14,930 bases of DNA from Pelagadaptatus aseana (GTDB lineage: Bacteria; Pseudomonadota; Gammaproteobacteria; Pseudomonadales; Cellvibrionaceae), in contig BAABNI010000021.1 in assembly GCA_040365065.1 (NCBI GenBank), positions 1 through 14,930 of the forward strand, in the 5' to 3' direction. How positions within the stretch are numbered: position 1 is the stretch's first letter; each line of letters starts with the position of its first letter. A program made the translations under genes and the position numbers. The notes under the pieces were generated by a model. The model was given only the letters and a program-made list of their open reading frames with translations. It was not told the DNA's origin and made no database searches. Below are positions 1-11,063 of the stretch, piece by piece.

Positions 1-17
1 TGCGCTCCTCAACAGGA

Positions 18-75
18 GGGCGCGAACTATACGGCCGACCCTGAACGCTTGCAAGCGGTTTTTAAAAATAATTTT
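18..75 (-). promoter_or_regulatory. Probable rRNA-type (P1-like) promoter reading out of the left edge
   Basis: On the minus strand there is a -35 hexamer TTGCAA (54-49), exactly 17 bases of spacer, a -10 hexamer TATAGT (31-26), and a GC-rich discriminator TCGCGCCC (25-18). Upstream of the -35 is an A/T-tract block (about 75-58) resembling an UP element. A strong UP element, near-consensus hexamers and a GC-rich discriminator are the hallmarks of growth-rate- and ppGpp-controlled rRNA P1 promoters in gammaproteobacteria. The start of transcription would fall near 19-18, and the first transcribed bases can form a small hairpin (CTCCT/AGGAG with a bulge, 2-23). I infer a 16S rRNA operon or another stable-RNA gene just beyond the edge. 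A tRNA or ribosomal-protein gene is also possible. Confidence 0.6.
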
Positions 76-109
76 CAAAAACAAATCGGGCGCTTAAAAA
101 GCGCCCGAT
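75..109 (-). terminator. Rho-independent terminator of pssA
   Basis: A perfect 10-base inverted repeat (109-100 with 94-85, arms ATCGGGCGCT/AGCGCCCGAT, 5-base loop) is followed on the minus strand by a T-rich tract (TTTGTTTTTG, 84-75). It lies 26 bases past the pssA stop codon. It ends pssA transcription immediately before the UP-like block of the next promoter, so it insulates the two units. Confidence 0.9.
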
Positions 110-135
110 CTGAGAAACTAACAGCCTGAAAAAGT

Positions 136-984
136 TCAATTATTACGCGACAGTTTTCGAAGTGACAACAGCCACATAACCAAGCCCGAACCGGCATAAA
201 GAGAAAACAGGGTTAAAAGTATCTTGGGTGGATCCACTGCAATGACACCAAAAGCCAAAACCATACCCAACATTGCCACAAAAGGGACACGACCTTTGAG
301 ATCGAGATCTTTAAAAGAACTGTATTTGACATTGGATACCATCAGCAGACCCATAAGCGCGGTTATGATTCCGGCAATCACAGAAGGCCTGCCAGCCATT
401 TCAACATCAAAGCCGACCCAAACCATACCAGCGACTACCGCTGCCGCTGCAGGGCTTGCCAGGCCGATAAAATATCGTGAGTCGACCTCACCAACCTGAG
501 TATTAAAGCGTGCCAGTCGTAATGCCGCACCCGCCACATACACAAATGCCACCCCGACACCAAATTTACCCAGATCCACTAGAGCCCAAAAGTACATCAC
601 CAGCGCAGGCGCAACACCAAAGGACACCATATCTGACAGACTGTCGTACTGAACACCAAACTCACTGGCGGTTCCAGTGAGGCGCGCCACTCGTCCATCC
701 AAGCCATCGAACACCATAGCGGCAAAGATTGCCAAGGCAGCGAATTCAAAATTGCCATGCACCGCAGAAATAATGGCATAGAAACCACTGAATAACGCCG
801 CAGTGGTAAATAAATTAGGCAATAAGTAAATACCCTTGTGCTTTACCTTCTTACCATCAACATGCACCTCTTCAATGTGCTCATCGACAGGGATAAAGCT
901 TTCTTCCGACTTGTTACTTTTATCGTCAGCCGCCGAATTAATATGCGCAACCTTATCTTGGTTTTCGTTGCTGTTCTCATTCAT
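136..984 (-). CDS. pssA: CDP-diacylglycerol--serine O-phosphatidyltransferase (phosphatidylserine synthase)
   Basis: This integral membrane enzyme of the CDP-alcohol phosphatidyltransferase family makes phosphatidylserine from CDP-diacylglycerol and L-serine, the committed step towards phosphatidylethanolamine. The family signature is complete at residues 93-118: D93, D96, G97, A100, R101, G110, D114 and D118. The acidic residues bind the divalent metal and CDP group. About 50 hydrophilic N-terminal residues, including the PVDEHIEEV segment that I recall from the Pseudomonas-type enzyme, precede some seven or eight hydrophobic segments from residue 52 to the end. Its 282 residues fit the multi-spanning type, not the ~450-residue peripheral E. 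coli PssA. The start is ATG at 984 with a weak upstream GAG. It is transcribed alone, with its own candidate promoter and terminator. Its place directly after rpoC is unusual. Function is confident from the motif. Confidence 0.93.
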   Translation of the reverse strand: MNENSNENQDKVAHINSAADDKSNKSEESFIPVDEHIEEVHVDGKKVKHKGIYLLPNLFTTAALFSGFYAIISAVHGNFEFAALAIFAAMVFDGLDGRVARLTGTASEFGVQYDSLSDMVSFGVAPALVMYFWALVDLGKFGVGVAFVYVAGAALRLARFNTQVGEVDSRYFIGLASPAAAAVVAGMVWVGFDVEMAGRPSVIAGIITALMGLLMVSNVKYSSFKDLDLKGRVPFVAMLGMVLAFGVIAVDPPKILLTLFSLYAGSGLVMWLLSLRKLSRNN

Positions 985-1028
985 CAGTTATCTCAATCAC
1001 AAAAAACGGGTAATGACCCAATCTGTTC

Positions 1029-1057
1029 ATTATAACTCTGCCTCTGAAAGCTGCCTA
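1029..1057 (-). promoter_or_regulatory. Candidate sigma-70 promoter for pssA
   Basis: On the minus strand a perfect TATAAT (1034-1029) lies 17 bases downstream of TAGGCA (1057-1052, four of six matches to TTGACA). It sits between the rpoC terminator and pssA, and would give a 5' untranslated region of roughly 35-40 bases. A 7-base inverted repeat overlaps the -35 (see separate entry). Confidence 0.55.
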
Positions 1058-1070
1058 CAGATTAGCTTTC
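1046..1070. repeat. Inverted repeat overlapping the pssA -35 region
   Basis: Arms GAAAGCT (1046-1052) and AGCTTTC (1064-1070) are perfect inverted copies separated by 11 bases. The left arm touches the proposed -35 hexamer. The size and position would suit a dimeric regulator's operator, but no regulator is implied by the sequence, and chance is possible in an AT-rich spacer. Confidence 0.35.
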
Positions 1071-1087
1071 ACATATACGCAGGACAT

Positions 1088-1119
1088 AAAAAAATCCGAT
1101 GCCATTTCTGACACCGGAT
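1088..1119 (-). terminator. Strong rho-independent terminator after rpoC
   Basis: On the minus strand an 11-base-pair stem (1119-1109 with 1104-1094, two G-T wobbles) closes a GAAA tetraloop (GNRA type) and is followed by at least six T (1093-1088). It lies 46 bases past the rpoC stop and should end the rpoBC transcript, separating it from pssA. Confidence 0.92.
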
Positions 1120-1165
1120 TTTTCTTGTCAGCTCGTGACCCAGAGATCACAAAGCACAACCAGTA

Positions 1166-5388
<4,223 letters not shown>

Positions 5389-5392
<4 letters not shown>

Positions 5393-5397
5393 GGCAT
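5389..5397 (-). other. Two-codon minigene (ATG CCT TGA) overlapping the rpoC start
   Basis: On the minus strand the first ATG after the rpoC Shine-Dalgarno is not the rpoC start. It opens an out-of-frame two-codon frame whose TGA stop shares two bases with the TTG start of rpoC. The AGGAG is 3 bases from this ATG (too close for good initiation) and 8 bases from the TTG (near ideal). It may be silent, or it may tune initiation at rpoC by competition or reinitiation. Only its geometry is seen. Confidence 0.3.
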
Positions 5398-5424
5398 TCT
5401 CTCCTGTCTAGAGATCCTGTAGTT

Positions 5425-5522
5425 GAGAGGCTCATTACCATGCCTCTCTAATTTTTCTTAATCGAGCTTTCAAACAACCAACTCGATTAAGTTATCCGGT
5501 ACTGCGGGTGCCAGGCACCCGC
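5425..5522 (-). repeat. Three tandem hairpins in the rpoB-rpoC spacer
   Basis: In transcript order the hairpins are: GCGGGTG/CACCCGC (5522-5516 with 5510-5504, extendable to 9 bases with a 1-base centre); TTAATCGAG/CTCGATTAA (5490-5482 with 5466-5458, 9 perfect bases, 15-base loop); and GAGAGGC/GCCTCTC (5448-5442 with 5431-5425, 7 bases, 10-base loop). None is followed by a T-run, so they are not ordinary terminators. They could be processing sites, RNA stabilisers, or modulators of beta/beta' stoichiometry. No open frame of note lies in the spacer. Confidence 0.7.
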
Positions 5523-5544
5523 TACAACATTTCAGGCTAACGCC

Positions 5545-8500
5545 TTACTCGTCGGTTTCCAGCTCGATGTTGATACCCAGTGAACGAATCTCTTTAACCA
5601 GTACGTTAAAGGACTCAGGCATACCAGGCTCCATGCGGTGATCACCATCAACGATGTTTTTATACATCTTGGTACGACCCGCCACGTCATCGGACTTAAC
5701 GGTAAGCATTTCCTGCAGAGTGTAGGCCGCACCGTAAGCTTCCAGTGCCCACACTTCCATCTCACCGAAGCGCTGACCACCGAACTGGGCTTTACCACCC
5801 AGAGGCTGCTGGGTAACCAGACTGTAAGAACCGGTAGAACGAGCGTGCATCTTGTCGTCGACCAAGTGGTTCAACTTCAGCATGTACATATAGCCCACGG
5901 TTACCGGACGCTCAAAGGCATCACCGGTACGACCGTCGTACAAAGTGGTTTGACCGGTATCGGACAGGTCACCCAGACGCAGCAGATCCTTGATTTCGGA
6001 TTCCTTGGCACCGTCAAATACCGGAGTCGCCATAGGCACACCGCCACGCAGATTACCGGCCATTTCCATCAGTTCTTCATCGGAGAAGGACTTCAGATCT
6101 TCAACGGTCGCGGAATCACCGGTCTTGTTGTAAACCTCTTCCAGGAACTTGCGAACTTCAGCAACTTTCTTCTGCTCGCGAATCATGTTGTCAATCTTCA
6201 CGCCCAGACCTTTGGCGGCCATACCCAGATGGGTTTCCAGAATCTGACCAACGTTCATACGCGAAGGTACACCCAGTGGGTTCAGAACAATATCAACCGG
6301 CTCACCGTTGGCATCGTGTGGCATATCTTCAACAGGCATGATCACGGAGATAACACCTTTGTTACCGTGACGACCTGCCATCTTGTCACCCGGCTGGATA
6401 CGACGTTTGATCGCCAGATAAACTTTAACGATTTTCAGCACGCCTGGCGCCAGATCATCACCGGTTTCCAGCTTGCGTTTCTTATCTTCAAAACGCTCGT
6501 CGAGAATCTTGCGACGCTCTTCCAGCTGCTCTTCGGCGCGATCGAGCTGCTCGTTCAGAGCGTCATCGGCCATGCGAATCTTGAACCACTGATCGTTATC
6601 CAGCGCATCCAGAGCTTCATCGTCCAGCACTTGGCCTTTCTTAACCCCCTTACCACTGGCAACTTTTTGACCCAGCAGTGCAGCGCGCAGACGCTCAAAG
6701 GTAGCTGCTTCAACAATGCGATACTCTTCGTTCAGATCCTTGCGGATACCGTCCAGCTGGTCTTTTTCAATTTCCAGAGAACGCTGATCTTTTTCCAGAC
6801 CATCACGGGTAAAGACCTGTACATCGATGACGGTACCTTTGGTAGAAGTCGGCACACGCAAAGAGGTATCTTTAACGTCGGATGCTTTCTCACCAAAGAT
6901 GGCACGCAACAGCTTTTCTTCTGGGGTCAGCTGGGTTTCACCTTTCGGGGTCACCTTACCCACCAGAATATCGCCAGGGCCCACTTCGGCACCGATATAA
7001 ACGATACCGGACTCATCCAGTTTACCCAGAGCGCCTTCGCCCACATTTGGAATATCAGAGGTGATCTCTTCGCTGCCCAGTTTGGTATCACGGGCAATAC
7101 AGGTCAGCTCCTGAATGTGGATGGTGGTAAAGCGATCTTCCTGTACCACACGCTCGGAAACCAGAATGGAATCCTCAAAGTTGTAACCATTCCACGGCAT
7201 AAAGGCGATGCGCATGTTTTGACCCAGCGCCAGCTCACCCAGATCCACTGAAGGACCATCGGCCAGAATGTCACCACGGGCAACCATGTCACCGGTCTTA
7301 ACGATAGGGCGCTGATTGATGCAGGTATTCTGGTTGGAGCGGGTGTATTTGGTCAGGTTGTAGATATCCACACCTGCATCACCGGCATCCACTTCATCAT
7401 TGTTCGCTTTAACCACGATACGGCCAGCGTCAACACGCTCGATCACACCACCGCGCTTGGCAACCACACAGACGCCAGAATCAGCAGCAACATTGCGCTC
7501 CATGCCGGTACCTACCAGAGGTTTTTGCGCACGAAGCGTAGGTACAGCCTGACGCTGCATGTTCGATCCCATCAAAGCACGGTTTGCATCATCGTGCTCC
7601 AGGAACGGAATCAGGGAAGCCGCAACAGACACCACCTGACGAGGTGAAACGTCCATATACTGAACTTCATCAGCGGTCTTCAGGGTAAATTCACCCAGAT
7701 GACGCACAGAAACCAGTTCATCAGACAGTTTGCCCTTCTTATCGATGGTGGCAGAAGCCTGAGCGATTACATAGCCCGCTTCGTTAATCGCAGAGAGGTA
7801 CTCGATTTCATCGGTTACCTTGCCATCAACCACTTTGCGGTACGGGCTTTCCAGGAAGCCGTAGCTGTTGGTACGGGCATAGGTAGCCAGAGAGTTAATC
7901 AGACCAATGTTTGGACCTTCAGGGGTCTCAATTGGACATACACGACCGTAGTGAGTCGGATGCACGTCTCGCACTTCAAATCCGGCACGCTCACGAGTCA
8001 AACCACCAGGGCCCAAAGCCGACACACGACGCTTGTGAGTCACTTCAGACAGAGGGTTGTTCTGATCCATAAACTGTGACAACTGAGAAGAGCCAAAGAA
8101 CTCTTTTACGGCAGCAGCCACAGGCTTGGCGTTAATCAGATCCTGAGGCATCAAACCTTCGGATTCAGCCATGGACAAACGCTCTTTCACAGCGCGCTCT
8201 ACACGAACCAGACCAACACGGAATTGGTTCTCGGCCATCTCGCCTACGGAACGGATACGACGGTTACCCAGATGATCGATGTCATCAACAATGCCTTTAC
8301 CGTTACGGATATCAATCAAAGTAGAAAGAACGTCAACAATATCCTGTTTCGACAGAGTGCCTTCGCCAGTCACTTCTTCGCGACCCAGACGACGGTTGAA
8401 CTTCATACGTCCAACGGAAGACAGGTCATAACGCTCCTGGGTAAAGAACAGGTTCTGGAACAGAGTCTCGGCAGATTCTTTGGTTGGCGGCTCACCAGGG

Positions 8501-9630
8501 CGCATCATGCGGTAGATCTCTACCAGCGCTTCCAGTTCGGTACGAGTCGGGTCAACACGCAGGGTATCGGAGACAAATGCACCGCAATCCAATTCGTTGG
8601 TGTACAGAGTTTCCAGTTCAGCAACACCAGAAGCAGTCAGTGCTTCCAGAACTTCTTCAGTAATCTCAGTGTTACATTCAAACAGCAGCTCACCGGTTTC
8701 GGTATTGGCAACGTCGCGCGCCAGCGCTTTACCCAACAGGTACTCGCGCGGTACAGACAGCTCGGTAACACCGGCTTTTTCCAGCTGGCGAATATGACGG
8801 GCAGTAATACGACGGCCTTCTTCTACCAGAACTTTGCCTTTGGCGTCTTTAATATCAAACGTAGCCACTTCACCACGCAGACGTGCGGGTACCAGTGCCA
8901 GCGTAAATTCACCTTCGGCTGACAGCTTGTAGTTATCCACATCAAAGAACATTTCCAACATTTCTTCGGAAGAATAACCCAGGGCACGCAACAGAATGCT
9001 GGCCGGCAGCTTGCGACGACGATCGATACGAACGTAAACCAGATCTTTAGGATCGAACTCAAAGTCCAACCAGGAACCACGGTAAGGAATCACACGGGCT
9101 GAATACAGCAGCTTACCGGAAGAGTGAGTTTTGCCTTTATCGTGATCAAAGAACACACCAGGAGAGCGATGCAGCTGGGAAACGATTACGCGCTCAGTCC
9201 CGTTAATAACGAAGGTACCGTTATCGGTCATGAGCGGGATTTCGCCCATATACACTTCTTGCTCTTTGATATCTTTAATTGCTTTGGTCGCCGAATCCTT
9301 ATCGTAGATGATCAGGCGCACCTTTACGCGCAGTGGTACCGAGTAGGTCACTCCACGCAATACACATTCGTTTACATCAAAAGCCGGCTTACCCAGCACA
9401 TAGCTCACGTACTCTAACGCGGCGCTGCCTGAATAGCTGACAATTGGAAATACGGATTTAAAAGCTGCATGAAGACCGATATCGAAACGCTCTTCAGGAG
9501 ACAAATCTGCTTGGGTAAATTTCCTATAGGAATCTAACTGTATCGCCAGCAGGAATGGGATATCCATAACATGCGGCAGCTTGCCGAAGTCCTTGCGGAT
9601 ACGTTTTTTCTCAGTATATGAGTAAGCCAT
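5545..9630 (-). CDS. rpoB: DNA-directed RNA polymerase subunit beta
   Basis: Second-largest core subunit of RNA polymerase. At 1361 residues it is 19 longer than the E. coli protein. The rifampicin pocket is intact, GSSQLSQFMDQNNP onward from residue 513, with wild-type D522, H532 and S537 (E. coli D516, H526, S531), so target-site resistance is not predicted. Catalytic neighbours E819/D820 and K1083/K1091 match E. coli E813/D814 and K1065/K1073. The offset grows from +6 to +18 between these points, which places about 12 extra residues in the region of the lineage-specific insert (about 830-1080, charged and helical). Start is ATG with an upstream GGGGAA. It lies 218 bases after rplL, with a structured attenuator-like spacer between. 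Confidence 0.99.
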   Translation of the reverse strand: MAYSYTEKKRIRKDFGKLPHVMDIPFLLAIQLDSYRKFTQADLSPEERFDIGLHAAFKSVFPIVSYSGSAALEYVSYVLGKPAFDVNECVLRGVTYSVPLRVKVRLIIYDKDSATKAIKDIKEQEVYMGEIPLMTDNGTFVINGTERVIVSQLHRSPGVFFDHDKGKTHSSGKLLYSARVIPYRGSWLDFEFDPKDLVYVRIDRRRKLPASILLRALGYSSEEMLEMFFDVDNYKLSAEGEFTLALVPARLRGEVATFDIKDAKGKVLVEEGRRITARHIRQLEKAGVTELSVPREYLLGKALARDVANTETGELLFECNTEITEEVLEALTASGVAELETLYTNELDCGAFVSDTLRVDPTRTELEALVEIYRMMRPGEPPTKESAETLFQNLFFTQERYDLSSVGRMKFNRRLGREEVTGEGTLSKQDIVDVLSTLIDIRNGKGIVDDIDHLGNRRIRSVGEMAENQFRVGLVRVERAVKERLSMAESEGLMPQDLINAKPVAAAVKEFFGSSQLSQFMDQNNPLSEVTHKRRVSALGPGGLTRERAGFEVRDVHPTHYGRVCPIETPEGPNIGLINSLATYARTNSYGFLESPYRKVVDGKVTDEIEYLSAINEAGYVIAQASATIDKKGKLSDELVSVRHLGEFTLKTADEVQYMDVSPRQVVSVAASLIPFLEHDDANRALMGSNMQRQAVPTLRAQKPLVGTGMERNVAADSGVCVVAKRGGVIERVDAGRIVVKANNDEVDAGDAGVDIYNLTKYTRSNQNTCINQRPIVKTGDMVARGDILADGPSVDLGELALGQNMRIAFMPWNGYNFEDSILVSERVVQEDRFTTIHIQELTCIARDTKLGSEEITSDIPNVGEGALGKLDESGIVYIGAEVGPGDILVGKVTPKGETQLTPEEKLLRAIFGEKASDVKDTSLRVPTSTKGTVIDVQVFTRDGLEKDQRSLEIEKDQLDGIRKDLNEEYRIVEAATFERLRAALLGQKVASGKGVKKGQVLDDEALDALDNDQWFKIRMADDALNEQLDRAEEQLEERRKILDERFEDKKRKLETGDDLAPGVLKIVKVYLAIKRRIQPGDKMAGRHGNKGVISVIMPVEDMPHDANGEPVDIVLNPLGVPSRMNVGQILETHLGMAAKGLGVKIDNMIREQKKVAEVRKFLEEVYNKTGDSATVEDLKSFSDEELMEMAGNLRGGVPMATPVFDGAKESEIKDLLRLGDLSDTGQTTLYDGRTGDAFERPVTVGYMYMLKLNHLVDDKMHARSTGSYSLVTQQPLGGKAQFGGQRFGEMEVWALEAYGAAYTLQEMLTVKSDDVAGRTKMYKNIVDGDHRMEPGMPESFNVLVKEIRSLGINIELETDE

Positions 9631-9664
9631 TAATATTCCCCAGCTTGTTCACGAATAAGGCTCT

Positions 9665-9712
9665 TCTCTGCACTGCTACTCAACCCTTGTTTTGTAGCTC
9701 CCGTGGCAGAGA
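9665..9712 (-). promoter_or_regulatory. Long imperfect hairpin before rpoB, candidate RNase III site
   Basis: TCTCTGC (9665-9671) pairs with GCAGAGA (9706-9712). After a one-base bulge AC/GT continue the stem (9672-9673 with 9703-9704). An inner helix follows, GCTAC/GTAGC (9675-9679 with 9694-9698), with a 14-base loop. A long bulged stem at this place recalls the RNase III site between rplL and rpoB in E. coli. Equivalence is inferred from position and shape only. Confidence 0.4.
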
Positions 9713-9773
9713 GGGTTTGGTAACAACCGTCACCGTTCAATCATTTTTTAAAGCGCCGCTGACTGAAAACGGC

Positions 9774-9807
9774 AAAAGGCCGGCGCGCCATTAAGCACGC
9801 CAGCCTT
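9774..9807 (-). terminator. Attenuator-like hairpin between rplL and rpoB
   Basis: On the minus strand a 13-base-pair GC-rich stem with two G-T wobbles (9807-9795 with 9788-9776, 6-base loop) is followed by a short T tract only (TTTT, 9777-9774, part of it inside the stem). A strong stem with a weak U-run suits partial termination. E. coli has a known attenuator in the same spacer that lowers rpoBC transcription relative to rplJL. Efficiency here is inferred. Confidence 0.65.
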
Positions 9808-9832
9808 AAGTCAGCACTGAAAGTCTGACTTA
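9807..9832 (-). repeat. Hairpin just downstream of rplL
   Basis: Perfect 8-base inverted repeat, TAAGTCAG (9807-9814) and CTGACTTA (9825-9832), with a 10-base loop, 16 bases past the rplL stop. It abuts the attenuator-like stem and has no T-run. It may protect the 3' end of the rplL message. Confidence 0.6.
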
Positions 9833-9848
9833 GTGCACACAGAGCGAA

Positions 9849-10220
9849 TTACTTGAGCTCTGCAGAAGCACCAGCCTCTTCCAGCTGCTTAACAGCTTCT
9901 TCAGCTTCTTCTTTAGATGCAGCTTCCTTAACGGTAGCAGGTACACCTTCAACCATAGCCTTGGCTTCTTTCAGGCCCAGACCGGTGATTGCACGAACAG
10001 CTTTAATAGCGTTTACTTTCTTGTCGCCAGCAGAAGTCAGAACTACGTCGAATTCAGTCTTCTCTTCAGCAGCGCCACCAGCGTCACCGCCAGCAACAGC
10101 AACAGCAGCGGCAGCAGCAGTTACGCCAAACTTCTCTTCCATTGCTTCGATCAGTTCAACAACGTCTTTTACAGACATCTCGGCAACGGCATTGATGATA
10201 TCGTCTTTAGTCAGAGACAT
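9849..10220 (-). CDS. rplL: 50S ribosomal protein L7/L12
   Basis: Multi-copy acidic stalk protein of the large subunit. Dimers attach to L10 and recruit and stimulate the translational GTPases (EF-Tu, EF-G, IF2, RF3). The 123 residues show the usual three parts: an N-terminal dimerisation helix pair (about 1-33), an Ala/Gly/Val-rich flexible hinge (about 34-52), and the alpha/beta C-terminal domain (53-123) with the conserved GLGLKEAKAMVE helix that contacts factors. Start ATG at 10220 has AGGA 8 bases upstream. It follows rplJ by 80 bases. Confidence 0.98.
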   Translation of the reverse strand: MSLTKDDIINAVAEMSVKDVVELIEAMEEKFGVTAAAAAVAVAGGDAGGAAEEKTEFDVVLTSAGDKKVNAIKAVRAITGLGLKEAKAMVEGVPATVKEAASKEEAEEAVKQLEEAGASAELK

Positions 10221-10241
10221 GAGTCAATTCCTGTATTAATT

Positions 10242-10260
10242 GAGCCGTATTAAATGGCTC
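10242..10260 (-). repeat. Small hairpin upstream of rplL
   Basis: GAGCC (10242-10246) and GGCTC (10256-10260) are inverted with a 9-base loop, about 20 bases before the rplL start and upstream of its Shine-Dalgarno. It could shape ribosome entry at rplL, which needs several-fold more product than rplJ. Evidence is structural only. Confidence 0.3.
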
Positions 10261-10300
10261 GATAAATCGTTTAAAAAAGCTACTTTTCCAGTTGGAAAAA

Positions 10301-10795
10301 TTAAGCAGCTTCCTGTTCTTTTTGGTCGCGAATGGCCGCAATAGTGCGAACCAGTTTGCCAGCAGCAGCTTCTTTCATCACGCTCATCAGTTTCGCGATT
10401 GCTTCGTCGTATGTTGGCAGGCTTGCCAGCATAGCTACGTCAACCACTTCACCTTCAAAGGCAGCTGATTTCAGCTCAAGCTTGTCGTTTCCTTTAGCGA
10501 ACTCCTTAAAGATGCGCGCACCGGCACCTGGGTGTTCGTTAGAGAAAGCAATCAAGGTCGGGCCTACGAAGTTGTCTTTCAGACACTCGTATTCAGTACC
10601 TTCTACCGCGCGGCGAGCCAGAGTGTTACGAACGACTTTAACCCAAACACCGTTCTCACGAGCCTCTTTACGCAGAGCAGTCATGTCTGATACTGATACA
10701 CCACGTGCGTCAGCAACAACAGCAGACAGAGCGCTCTTAGCAGCTTCCTGGACCTCAGCGACAATCGCTTTTTTGTCTTCGAGTCCTAATGCCAC
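10301..10795 (-). CDS. rplJ: 50S ribosomal protein L10
   Basis: Base of the ribosomal stalk. It binds 23S rRNA with its N-terminal domain and carries L12 dimers on its C-terminal helix (about residues 135-160, Ala/Met/Lys-rich here). The 164 residues compare with 165 in E. coli. The start is GTG (10795-10793) followed by GCA TTA GGA, giving MALGLEDK as in the family, 7 bases after a strong AGGAG. As part of the L10-L12 complex it is the expected translational repressor of its own message, and the structured leader upstream fits this. Confidence 0.98.
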   Translation of the reverse strand: MALGLEDKKAIVAEVQEAAKSALSAVVADARGVSVSDMTALRKEARENGVWVKVVRNTLARRAVEGTEYECLKDNFVGPTLIAFSNEHPGAGARIFKEFAKGNDKLELKSAAFEGEVVDVAMLASLPTYDEAIAKLMSVMKEAAAGKLVRTIAAIRDQKEQEAA

Positions 10796-10871
10796 AAGGT
10801 TTCTCCTGGATTTGATTAGCTCAACTTAAAACTCATAAAAGAGCCAAAGGAGCGCCAATCGTTTTAAAAAC

Positions 10872-10912
10872 CTGAAACAAATATCGACTAAAGTAGCCAA
10901 TAAATATTTCAG
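10872..10912 (-). repeat. AT-rich hairpin in the rplJ leader
   Basis: On the minus strand CTGAAATAT and ATATTTGTTTCAG pair imperfectly (6 outer base pairs CTGAAA/TTTCAG plus an inner TAT/ATA), followed by GTTTTT. It lies between the proposed L10-binding element and the rplJ ribosome-binding site. The stem is weak for a terminator. It could be a switching helix. Confidence 0.3.
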
Positions 10913-10914
10913 AA

Positions 10915-11022
10915 CCTCGGTGATCAAATCCAGCTAAATCTGAATCGGGTATCACCGTCTGCGCAGGGAATTAAGCTGCCTATACAAGGCCGCTCCTGCG
11001 GTCTTTGACGGCCTGGGCAGCC
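10915..11022 (-). promoter_or_regulatory. L10 autoregulatory leader of rplJL
   Basis: The 268-base rplA-rplJ gap folds into consistent helices. GGCTGCC/GGCAGC (11022-11016 with 10980-10975) encloses AGGCCG/CGGCCT (11014-11009 with 10992-10987). CGGTGAT/ATCACCG (10957-10951 with 10924-10918) follows. The linking segment CTTAATTCCCTGCGCAGACG (10976-10957) resembles the conserved core I recall from gammaproteobacterial rplJ leaders, where the L10(L12)4 complex binds and represses translation. The match is from memory and the pairings are read by eye. I saw no convincing promoter in the gap. Confidence 0.7.
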
Positions 11023-11063
11023 AAAAGCCATCCAGACCCCAAAGTTCTTTTATCTTCCCGGAA

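Noticed and set aside
1..129. Open plus-strand frame from the left edge to a stop at 129, as a possible convergent gene end
   Set aside because: It runs through the promoter-like block and the terminator stem, and its translation looks unremarkable; the non-coding reading explains the bases better.
5504..5522. GC-rich hairpin after rpoB as a terminator
   Set aside because: No T-run follows on the minus strand, and termination here would cut off rpoC.
5638..7251. 537-codon plus-strand frame opposite rpoB, with further shorter ones at 7699-8079 and 8224-8922
   Set aside because: Mirror frames of rpoB, rich in T, Q, N and H as expected from reversed biased codons, without credible starts.
7980..8100. 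Possible rifampicin-resistance changes in rpoB
   Set aside because: All main pocket residues, including D522, H532 and S537, are the sensitive wild-type ones.
9853..10239. 128-codon plus-strand frame opposite rplL, rich in Ser and Ala
   Set aside because: Arises from the alanine- and glutamate-rich rplL coding sequence; no independent evidence.
10284..10299. TTTTCC/GGAAAA hairpin after rplJ as a terminator
   Set aside because: The stem is short and AT-rich, and the T-run is several bases away; rplL must be co-transcribed.
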